Below are positions 57,724-64,000 of a stretch of DNA of 64,000 nucleotides, piece by piece. The notes below the pieces were generated by a model. The model did no database searches. It was not told where the DNA came from and saw nothing but the letters and a program-made list of their open reading frames with translations. A program made the translations under genes and the position numbers. Source of the DNA: Modestobacter roseus (GTDB lineage Bacteria; Actinomycetota; Actinomycetes; Mycobacteriales; Geodermatophilaceae); NCBI RefSeq assembly GCF_007994135.1, contig NZ_VLKF01000001.1, positions 3,224,001-3,288,000 on the forward strand, given 5' to 3'. Numbering within the stretch: position 1 is the stretch's first letter; the number at the start of each line of letters is the position of its first letter.

Positions 57724-58785
57724 TCAGTCGCCGGAGGGGGAGGCCTCCGAGACCGACCCGGACGTCGACCCGGACACCGACCCGGACACCGACCCGGACG
57801 GCGGGAACTCCGGCAGCGACACCTCCGGCCGCTGCACGGTCGCATCACAGGACCCGAGCGGCACGGGCTGCCCGAACTCGTCCGTACCCGAGCCGTCCAG
57901 CACGTACCGCTGGGGGAACGCGTGCGCCACCGGCACCCCGTCGGCGGCCAGCGGCTGGCGCAGCTCCCGGCTGCACCCGTCGGCCCACCACTCCTGGAAG
58001 CCGACCGCCAGCGGGCGGCCGTCCTGGTCGTAGAGCAGCACGTCCGTCAGCGGGGTGCCGTCCGCGGCGTAGGGCAGCACGTCGGTGACCGGGCCGTACC
58101 GGGACACCAATGGGTACTGGCCGATCGCCTGCTCGGGCACCACATCGGGGTAGCCGTACTCGGCGGCGTACCCGTAGTCGGCGGAGTCCGACGGCGAGCC
58201 GTCCACCGCCGCGACGAAACCGAGGAAGCCGAGGAACGCGCCGCCGACGACGACCGGCACCCGCCAGCGGGAGGGCAGCTCCCGGCGGCCGAGCCAGACC
58301 GACCCGGCGACGGCGGCGGGGACGAGCAGGACGCCGAGCGCCTCGCTGCCCAGCGGGGCCGGCACGGGGAAGTCCCAGTCGCCGGAGAGTGCGGTCGGCA
58401 CCGCGATCAGCAGGTAGCCGCGCAGCACCCACCAGGCCGGGCGCAGCTCCAGCAGCAGCCGGTGCACCTCGTGGCCCAGCGGGTGCGCCTGGGCGCGGCC
58501 CACCCAGCGGCGCAGCTCGGCCGACCGGTCCCGCGACGGGCGGGCACCCTCGCGCGGCGGCAGCCCGGCGGCGGACCGCAGCTCGGCCGCGTAGGCGACC
58601 GGCGAGCCCAGCCGGACGTCGATCGGCCGGTCGTCGTCCTCCTCGGCCAGTGACGCCAGGTGGGTCTCCAGGTCCTCGAGCAGGTCGCCGCGCTCCTCGG
58701 CGGGCAGGTCGCTGAGCTCGCACTCCACCGCCACCAGGTAGTTCTGCACCTGGCGGGCGAGGTCTGGGGCCGCCGGCGCGGTCAC
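57724..58785 (-). CDS. HAAS-domain membrane protein paired with a PadR regulator
   Basis: A 353-residue protein. The N-terminal HAAS-like signalling domain (about 8-75; YLVAVECELSDLPAEERGDLLEDLETHL) precedes membrane helices between about 125 and 215 and an extracytoplasmic region (about 220-353) rich in Tyr/Asp, ending in repeated SGSV units. The GTG start overlaps the PadR stop (GTGA); PadR-HAAS pairs are a recurrent module in which the membrane partner is thought to be controlled by PadR. The trigger is unknown. Confidence 0.78.
   Translation of the reverse strand: MTAPAAPDLARQVQNYLVAVECELSDLPAEERGDLLEDLETHLASLAEEDDDRPIDVRLGSPVAYAAELRSAAGLPPREGARPSRDRSAELRRWVGRAQAHPLGHEVHRLLLELRPAWWVLRGYLLIAVPTALSGDWDFPVPAPLGSEALGVLLVPAAVAGSVWLGRRELPSRWRVPVVVGGAFLGFLGFVAAVDGSPSDSADYGYAAEYGYPDVVPEQAIGQYPLVSRYGPVTDVLPYAADGTPLTDVLLYDQDGRPLAVGFQEWWADGCSRELRQPLAADGVPVAHAFPQRYVLDGSGTDEFGQPVPLGSCDATVQRPEVSLPEFPPSGSVSGSVSGSTSGSVSEASPSGD
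57752..57799. repeat. 4 x 12 bp tandem repeat encoding SGSV units
   Basis: ACCGACCCGGAC repeated four times with two changes in the second copy, inside the 3' end of the HAAS protein gene. It encodes SGSVSGSVSGSTSGSV in frame, so copy changes only lengthen the tail. Confidence 0.8.
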
Positions 58786-59111
58786 GCGGCCACCGTCCGG
58801 CCCAGCACGCCGTCGACGGTGTCGACGAACGTCCGCCACGTCTTGGTCGAGTCCTCGAGCACCGAGCGCCCCCTGTCGTTGATCGCGTAGTACTTCCGGT
58901 GCGGCCCCTCGTCGCTGGGGACGACGTAGGAGGTCAGCGCGCCGGCCTGGTACAGCCTGCGCAGCGTGCCGTAGACCGAGGCGTCGCCGACGTCCTCCAG
59001 GCCCGCGTTGCGCAGCCGGCGCACCACGTCGTAGCCGTAGCCGTCGGCGTCCCGGACCACCGCGAGCACCGCGACGTCGAGCACGCCCTTGAGCAGCTGA
59101 CTGGCGTCCAC
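58782..59111 (-). CDS. PadR-family transcriptional regulator
   Basis: A 109-residue winged-helix protein: LLKGVLDVAVLAVV, GYGYDVVRRLRNAGLEDVGDASVYGTLRRLYQAG (the PadR recognition region, about 28-62), and RKYYAINDRGRSVL. GGGGAGG lies 6 bp before GTG 59111. It is coupled to the HAAS membrane protein downstream. Frames starting further upstream are unlikely, being Trp/Cys-rich. Confidence 0.9.
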   Translation of the reverse strand: MDASQLLKGVLDVAVLAVVRDADGYGYDVVRRLRNAGLEDVGDASVYGTLRRLYQAGALTSYVVPSDEGPHRKYYAINDRGRSVLEDSTKTWRTFVDTVDGVLGRTVAA

Positions 59112-59315
59112 GCGCCACCTCCCCCACCGCCCCGCTGGCGGTTCGGCGCTAGTGCACCATGCGGAGTAGTGCGCGGAGAAGAGCAACACGCGCACGGATC
59201 GTCGCGACCCGGCCCCCTGGGGTCACCTGTTACCGGCCGGTAGCGTGGCCCTGGCCCGGTCAACGTCGGTCCCGGGTGGGCGGCGACGCCCGCAGGTGCG
59301 CACGAGAGGGAGCCC

Positions 59316-61607
59316 ATGGGCCCGCTGCAGATCGTCCTCGGCACGCTCGCCGTGCTCCTGCTCGTCGTCTCGGTGGTCTACGCCACCAAGGCGGTCCGCG
59401 CCATGCTGCGGATCTTCCGCACCGGTCAGCCCGACCCGACCCGCTCCGGCCCGGTCGGCCCGCGGCTGAAGACCCTCGCCGTGGAGTCCCTCGGCCACAC
59501 CCGGATGCTCAAGTGGTCGGCCATCGGCGCGGCCCACTGGTTCGTGTTCGTCGGGTTCTACGGCCTGTTCCTCACCCTCGTCGAGGCGTTCGGGGAGGTG
59601 TGGAACCCGGCATGGCACCTGCCGCTCATCGGCGAGTGGAGCCTGTGGAACCTCTTCGCCGACCTGATCGGCACCGCGACGATCCTCGGGATCCTGTACC
59701 TGATCGTGCGCCGCCAGCTCGACCACCCGCGCCGCAAGGGCCGGGACAGCCGGTTCGCCGGGTCCAACGAGGGCCGCGGCTACTTCGTCGAGGCCGTCGT
59801 CCTGACCATCGGCATCTGCATCCTGCTGATCCGCGCGATCAAGGTCGCCGCCGACCTCACCGACGCACCGGCCTGGTCGCACCCGGTCTCCGGGCTGCTG
59901 GCGAACGTCGTCCCGGCCAGCCCCGACCTGCTGTCGGTCGTCGCGTTCGTCAAGATCGTGGTGAGTCTGGGCTGGCTGATCACCATCTCCCGGGTGCTCA
60001 ACATGGGCGTCGCCTGGCACCGGTTCAGCGCGTTCTTCAACATCTACTTCAAGCGTGAGGACGACGGCGGCCAGGCGCTCGGCCCGCTGCCGGCGATGAC
60101 GTCCGGTGGCAAGCCCATCGACTTCGAGGACCCCGGCGAGGACGACGTCTTCGGCCGCGGCAAGATCGAGGACTTCACCTGGAAGGGGATGCTGGACTTC
60201 ACCACCTGCACCGAGTGCGGGCGGTGCCAGAGCCAGTGCCCGGCCTGGAACACCGGCAAGCCCCTGTCGCCGAAGATGGTGATCATGGACCTGCGGGACC
60301 ACCTGTACGCCAAGGCCCCGTACCTGACCGGCGTGACCAAGGCCTCCGACGAGGCGCCTGACTTCGCCGACTTCACCACCCTGGAGCCCAGCGACGAGCA
60401 GGTCTGGGCCTCCGGCTACGCCCGGATCGAGGGCACCAACGACGCCCAGGCGCACCGCCCGCTGGTCGGCACGCTGGAGGAGGGCGGGGTCATCGACCCC
60501 GACGTGCTGTGGAGCTGCACCAACTGCGGCGCCTGCGTCGAGCAGTGCCCGGTCGACATCGAGCACGTCGACCACATCATGGACATGCGCCGCTACCAGA
60601 CGCTGATCGAGTCCAGCTTCCCCTCCGAGGCCGGCGTGATGATGCGCAACCTGGAGAACCGCGGGAACCCGTGGGGCGTGGGCGGCAACGTCCGCGAGGA
60701 GTGGATGAAGGACCTCGACTTCGAGGTCCGGCAGGTCGAGGGGGCGATCGACGACGACGTCGAGTACCTGTTCTGGGTCGGCTGCGCCGGGGCCATCGAC
60801 GACCGCGCCAAGAAGGTCACCAAGGCCGTCGCCGAGCTGCTGCACATCGCCGGCGTGGAGTTCGCCGTCCTGGGCAACGGGGAGACCTGCTCGGGCGACC
60901 CGGCCCGCCGGATGGGCAACGAGTTCCTGTTCCAGCAGCTGGCCCAGGAGAACGTCGAGACGCTCAACGCCGTCTTCGAGGAGCGCCCGGCCGGCCGGCG
61001 GAAGATCGTCGCCACCTGCCCGCACTGCTTCAACTCCATCGGCCGGGAGTACCCGCAGCTGGGCGGTGACTACGACGTCGTCCACCACACCCAGCTGTTG
61101 GGCCAGCTGGTCGAGGAGGGGCGGCTGACCCCGGTCACCCCGGTCGACCGCAAGGTCACCTACCACGACCCGTGCTTCCTGGGCCGGCACAACAAGGTCT
61201 ACACGCCCCCGCGGGAGATCCTCGACTCCGTGCAGGGCCTGTCCACCCAGGAGATGCACCGCTGCAAGGACCGCGGCTTCTGCTGCGGCGCGGGCGGCGC
61301 GCGGATGTGGATGGAGGAGAAGATCGGCAAGCGGATCAACGTGGAGCGCACCGAGGAGGCGCTCGACCTCGACCCGGACGTCATCTCCACCGCCTGCCCG
61401 TTCTGCATCACCATGCTCAGCGACGCGGTGACCAGCAAGCAGCAGGCCGGCGAGGCCAAGGACCACGTCGAGGTCCTGGACGTCAGCCAGATCCTGCTGC
61501 GGTCGATGGCCCCGGCGGGTGCGCCGGGCACGGCGTCCGGACCCGGCGTGGGCACCGAGCCCGACGACCCGGCCGGCACCGGCTCGGCCGCCACCGAGCA
61601 CTCCTGA
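59316..61607 (+). CDS. etfD: EtfD-like membrane Fe-S oxidoreductase (heterodisulfide reductase-related)
   Basis: A 763-residue protein. About five membrane helices (residues 4-26, 68-90, 105-130, 150-172, 205-228) are followed by two ferredoxin clusters, CTECGRCQSQCP (about 297) and CTNCGACVEQCP (about 400), and two CCG-type domains (VGCAG; CKDRGFCCGAGGARMW). This is the layout of mycobacterial Rv0338c/EtfD, which takes electrons from the EtfBA flavoprotein of fatty-acid oxidation to the quinone pool. The C-terminal 40 residues are Gly/Pro-rich and variable. AGAGGGA precedes ATG 59316. Confidence 0.9.
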   Translation: MGPLQIVLGTLAVLLLVVSVVYATKAVRAMLRIFRTGQPDPTRSGPVGPRLKTLAVESLGHTRMLKWSAIGAAHWFVFVGFYGLFLTLVEAFGEVWNPAWHLPLIGEWSLWNLFADLIGTATILGILYLIVRRQLDHPRRKGRDSRFAGSNEGRGYFVEAVVLTIGICILLIRAIKVAADLTDAPAWSHPVSGLLANVVPASPDLLSVVAFVKIVVSLGWLITISRVLNMGVAWHRFSAFFNIYFKREDDGGQALGPLPAMTSGGKPIDFEDPGEDDVFGRGKIEDFTWKGMLDFTTCTECGRCQSQCPAWNTGKPLSPKMVIMDLRDHLYAKAPYLTGVTKASDEAPDFADFTTLEPSDEQVWASGYARIEGTNDAQAHRPLVGTLEEGGVIDPDVLWSCTNCGACVEQCPVDIEHVDHIMDMRRYQTLIESSFPSEAGVMMRNLENRGNPWGVGGNVREEWMKDLDFEVRQVEGAIDDDVEYLFWVGCAGAIDDRAKKVTKAVAELLHIAGVEFAVLGNGETCSGDPARRMGNEFLFQQLAQENVETLNAVFEERPAGRRKIVATCPHCFNSIGREYPQLGGDYDVVHHTQLLGQLVEEGRLTPVTPVDRKVTYHDPCFLGRHNKVYTPPREILDSVQGLSTQEMHRCKDRGFCCGAGGARMWMEEKIGKRINVERTEEALDLDPDVISTACPFCITMLSDAVTSKQQAGEAKDHVEVLDVSQILLRSMAPAGAPGTASGPGVGTEPDDPAGTGSAATEHS

Positions 61608-61665
61608 GCCGCCGCCCAGCGGTGACCAGCGGACCTGACCACCGGCCGCCGGGGACACTGGCGGC

Positions 61666-62226
61666 GTGAGCTTCATCTTCGGGGGCGTCCGCGGACGCGA
61701 GGACCCCGAGCTGGCGGCGGGCAACCGGCGCACCCGGCTGCACTTCGCCCGGGACGTCAACGACGAGCGGGCGCTCGCCGACGACCGGCCCCCGGCGCAG
61801 CGCAACCGCGGCTGGGCCTGGCTGGCCGTCGCGACGGTCGTGCTCGCGGTGCTCGCGCTGGTCGGCACCCGCGGGGCCGGGGACGTCCCGCTCGCCGCGG
61901 ACTGCGACACCCCGGCGATCGCGGTGGCCAGCAGCGTCGTCGCCCCGGGAGCGGTGCTCCGCTACCGGCTCACCGGCGCCGACGGCGTCGACTACGTGGC
62001 CACGCTGGACGGCGCCCCGGTGCAGGGCGACGCCGGCAGCACGGTCAGCTACATCCCGACCGCCGCCGGGCCCGCGCTGCAGCTGCGCCAGTGCCTCAGC
62101 CCGACGCTGGCGATCGCCGCCCCCGCCGGGGACGGGCCGCACGAGCTGGCGATGCTGCGGGTGGCGGCCGACGGCAGCACCGAGCAGGTCGCGGCGGTGA
62201 TCGTCACCGTCGACGGCGTCCGGTAG
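61666..62226 (+). CDS. Hypothetical membrane-anchored protein
   Basis: A 186-residue protein with a charged N-terminus of about 45 residues, one helix (about 51-66; WAWLAVATVVLAVLALV) and an exported C-terminal domain with two cysteines, which could form a disulfide (CDTPAIAV and QCLSPTLA). No family is recognised. GTG 61666 is the first suitable start after the etfD stop. It ends 4 bp before hairpin repeat member 3. Confidence 0.7.
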   Translation: MSFIFGGVRGREDPELAAGNRRTRLHFARDVNDERALADDRPPAQRNRGWAWLAVATVVLAVLALVGTRGAGDVPLAADCDTPAIAVASSVVAPGAVLRYRLTGADGVDYVATLDGAPVQGDAGSTVSYIPTAAGPALQLRQCLSPTLAIAAPAGDGPHELAMLRVAADGSTEQVAAVIVTVDGVR

Positions 62227-62230
62227 TGGG

Positions 62231-62286
62231 AGGACCACCCTGCCCCCCGCCACTCGCAGGCTAGCGGCGGGACCCTGCAGAGTGGC
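62231..62286. repeat. Post-stop hairpin repeat family, member 3
   Basis: Begins 4 bp after the stop. The outer stem ACCACCCTGC/GCAGAGTGG encloses CCCGCC/GGCGGG with the loop ACTCGCAGGCTAGC. Relative to member 2 the outer bases changed on both sides, keeping pairing. It ends 4 bp before the DUF389 gene. Confidence 0.75.
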
Positions 62287-62289
62287 CTG

Positions 62290-63255
62290 ATGCTGCTGCA
62301 CCTGCGGATCTCCGTGCCGGTCGACCGGACGGCGGCCGTCCTCGACCTGATCGACGACTGCCCGGGGGTGGCCCACCTGGCGGTGCTCCCCGGTGGGTCG
62401 CTGCGCCCGGCCGGTGACCTGTTCCTGGTCGACGTCGCCCGCGAGTCCGCCGACGCCCTCCTCACCGGGCTCCGCCGGCTGCACGTCGACACCGACGGCG
62501 GCATCGCGATGGAGGCGGTCGACGCCGCGGTGTCCCGCCGGGCCGAGGAGGCCGAGCGGCTGGCCCCGGGCGACGGCGCGGACGCCGTGGTCTGGGAGCA
62601 GGTGGTGCGCAACACCGACACCGACGCCGCCCTGTCGGTGTCCTACCTGGCCTTCCTCACCATCGCCACGCTGCTGGCCGCGGTGGCGATCGTGAACGAC
62701 TCGGCGGTGCTGCTGATCGGCGCGATGGTGCTGGGCCCGGAGTTCGGCCCGCTGGCCGCCGTCGCGGTCGCCGTCGTGCACCGCCGCCGGCTGCTCGCCC
62801 GCCGGGCGGTGACGGCGCTCGCCGTGGGGTTCGCCGTGGCCATCGCGGTCACCACGGTCGCGGTGCTGGCCGCGCGTGGGCTGGACTGGTTCGGGCCCGA
62901 ACTGCTCGCCGAGGCCCGCCCGGCCACCGGGTTCATCACCCAGCCCGACCGCTGGTCGGTGGTGGTCGCGGTGCTCGCGGGGGTGGCCGGGGTGCTGTCG
63001 CTGACCTCCGCCCGCTCGGGCGCGCTCGTCGGGGTGTTCATCTCGGTGACCACCGTGCCGGCCGCCGCGGACATGGCGGTGGCGGTGGCGCTGGGTGGCG
63101 GCACCGAGTTCCGCGAGGCGGCGACCCAGCTGGGCATCAACCTGGTCGGCATCCTGGTCGCCGCGCTGCTCACCCTGCTGGTGCAGCGCGCACTGTGGCA
63201 CCGCGTCCCGGCCGCCGTCCCCCGGCTGCAGCGGGTGGGGCGCACCCGCGCCTGA
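62290..63255 (+). CDS. DUF389 domain membrane protein
   Basis: A 321-residue protein with a cytosolic N-terminal region of about 110 residues (possible ACT-like fold) and a DUF389 domain of about six helices (YLAFLTIATLLAAVAIVNDS, GAMVLGPEFGPLAAVAVAVV, LTSARSGALVGVFISVTTVPAAADMAVA). The family is widespread and uncharacterised. ATG 62290 lies 4 bp after the hairpin repeat, so its transcript must start inside the repeat or read through it. Confidence 0.88.
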   Translation: MLLHLRISVPVDRTAAVLDLIDDCPGVAHLAVLPGGSLRPAGDLFLVDVARESADALLTGLRRLHVDTDGGIAMEAVDAAVSRRAEEAERLAPGDGADAVVWEQVVRNTDTDAALSVSYLAFLTIATLLAAVAIVNDSAVLLIGAMVLGPEFGPLAAVAVAVVHRRRLLARRAVTALAVGFAVAIAVTTVAVLAARGLDWFGPELLAEARPATGFITQPDRWSVVVAVLAGVAGVLSLTSARSGALVGVFISVTTVPAAADMAVAVALGGGTEFREAATQLGINLVGILVAALLTLLVQRALWHRVPAAVPRLQRVGRTRA

Positions 63256-63303
63256 CCGCCCCGGTCCGCCCGGGCGGGGAGGGCAGGAGGAAGATGTGGG
63301 CAC

Positions 63304-64000
63304 GTGACCCGCTCCGCCCCCGACGCGCCGGCCGCCCCCGCCGGCCCGGCCTCCTACGGCGCCGTCCTGGTCGGCACCGCGATCGTGCTCACCGGCTTCA
63401 ACCTGCGCACCGCGATCAACAGCGTCGGGCCCGTGCTCGCCGAGATCGAGCGTGGCCTGGGGATCTCCTCGGGGCTGGCCGGCCTGATCACCAGCCTCCC
63501 GCTGCTGTGCTTCGCCGTGATCGGCTTCGCCGGCCCGCCGCTGGCCGCCCGGTTCCGGGACGGGCACGTGCTGGCCGCCGCCCTGCTCATCATGGTCGTC
63601 GGTCTGCTGGTCCGGGTGTCGACCGACAGCGTGTGGGTCTTCCTGCCCGGCACGGTGGCCACGATGGTCGGCGGCGCGCTGGGCAACGTCCTGCTCCCGG
63701 GCCTGGTCAAGCGCTGGTTCCCCGGCCGCACCGGGCTGCTGGTCGGCGCCTACAGCACGGCGATGGCGATCGGCGGCGCCGTGGCCAGCTTCTCCGCCGC
63801 GCCGATCGCCGCGGCCGCCGGAGCCGACGGCTGGCGCTGGGCGCTGGGCATCTGGGCGGTGTTCGCCCTGGTGGCCGCCCTCCCCTGGCTGCTCGTGCCG
63901 GTGCGGCCCGGCGCCTCGCGGAGCACGCACACCGCGGTCCCGCTGCGGGCGCTCACCCGCAGCCCGTTGGCCTGGACGATGGCCGCCTTCTTCGGCCTGC
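63304..64000 (+). CDS. MFS transporter, CynX/NimT type, 3' end cut by window edge
   Basis: At least 232 residues, with the first six or seven helices visible. GFNLRTAINSVGPVLAEIERGLGIS is the mark of the cyanate/nitroimidazole (CynX/NimT) branch, and GNVLLPGLVKRWFPGRTGLLVG follows. GTG 63304 starts MTRSAPDAPA; a nearby ATG 63294 is out of frame. GGAGG lies 12 bp upstream. The substrate is unknown; the remaining helices lie to the right of the window. Confidence 0.85.
   Translation, partial: MTRSAPDAPAAPAGPASYGAVLVGTAIVLTGFNLRTAINSVGPVLAEIERGLGISSGLAGLITSLPLLCFAVIGFAGPPLAARFRDGHVLAAALLIMVVGLLVRVSTDSVWVFLPGTVATMVGGALGNVLLPGLVKRWFPGRTGLLVGAYSTAMAIGGAVASFSAAPIAAAAGADGWRWALGIWAVFALVAALPWLLVPVRPGASRSTHTAVPLRALTRSPLAWTMAAFFGL

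Noticed and set aside
59223..61910. Very long open frame antisense to the etfD-like gene
   Set aside because: Its composition (His/Gly/Arg/Val-rich, no domains) is that of a high-GC shadow of the well-supported plus-strand gene, which has Fe-S and membrane motifs.
63294..63306. ATG at 63294 as start of the CynX/NimT transporter
   Set aside because: It is out of frame with the transporter; it opens an Arg/Pro-rich shadow frame.

Overview
The window is a contiguous stretch of chromosome from a very GC-rich actinobacterium. The gene set supports this: a mycothiol-dependent formaldehyde dehydrogenase, an HspR/HAIR-controlled dnaK operon and clpB, DUF3073, DUF3151, a GPGG-motif microprotein, an EtfD-like membrane Fe-S reductase and an AcoR-type regulator with no sigma-54 contact motif. 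Codon use, the intergenic repeats and several blocks that follow M. tuberculosis gene order (purL/Rv0807-like/purF/purM/DUF3073; purA/Rv0358-like/DUF3151/fba; dnaK-grpE-dnaJ-hspR/clpB/pyrE) would fit the Geodermatophilaceae (Blastococcus, Modestobacter, Geodermatophilus). That family assignment is inference. No tRNA, rRNA, CRISPR array, insertion sequence or prophage was seen, and no gene-free stretch exceeds about 300 bases.

Layout. 0-2.7 kb: 4-hydroxybenzoate/protocatechuate catabolism (pcaH, cut by the left edge; an IclR regulator; pobA), with the same 15-bp operator in front of both enzyme genes. 3-7.6 kb: two small exported or membrane proteins, an MftG-like GMC oxidoreductase, an MBL hydrolase and an M23 peptidase. 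7.9-10.7 kb: a complete sugar ABC transporter, then a branched-chain amino-acid dehydrogenase. 12.2-33 kb: a purine block in which purM, purF, purL, purQ, purS, purC, purB, purD and purA all lie on the minus strand in several transcription units. Interleaved with them are mscR plus its MBL partner, an OFA-type MFS transporter with a 41-residue partner, a PilZ protein, an AI-2E-type permease with an apparent frameshift, a VOC protein, rsgA and a GDPD enzyme. 33-36.3 kb: two conserved proteins and a second sugar ABC set with no binding protein. 36.4-40.9 kb: an AcoR/MimR-type regulator diverging from amidohydrolase, DUF59 and Zn-alcohol dehydrogenase genes. These are the accessory genes of a soluble di-iron (propane/acetone) monooxygenase locus without the oxygenase. 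41-46 kb: a GPGG microprotein, DUF3151, fba, pyrE, a fasciclin lipoprotein and small membrane proteins. 46-57.6 kb: clpB, an OhrR/OsmC peroxide pair, a MarR/MFS efflux pair, a second MarR gene, and hspR-dnaJ-grpE-dnaK. 57.7-64 kb: a HAAS/PadR pair, an EtfD-like protein, a hypothetical protein, a DUF389 protein and an MFS transporter cut by the right edge.

Regulation and structure. Most transcription units end in long, nearly perfect GC-rich hairpins without a U-tract. Three dispersed hairpins that follow stop codons (about 28.2, 50.0 and 62.2 kb) look like one family whose stems co-vary. A 48-bp interspersed repeat sits just upstream of two start codons and supplies the Shine-Dalgarno of purM. 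Two HAIR elements tie clpB and dnaK to the HspR encoded here. A perfect TGTCTCA-N3-TGAGACA palindrome lies in the divergent promoter of the monooxygenase-accessory cluster. A 4 x 16 bp tandem repeat abuts the ribosome binding site of the fasciclin lipoprotein gene.
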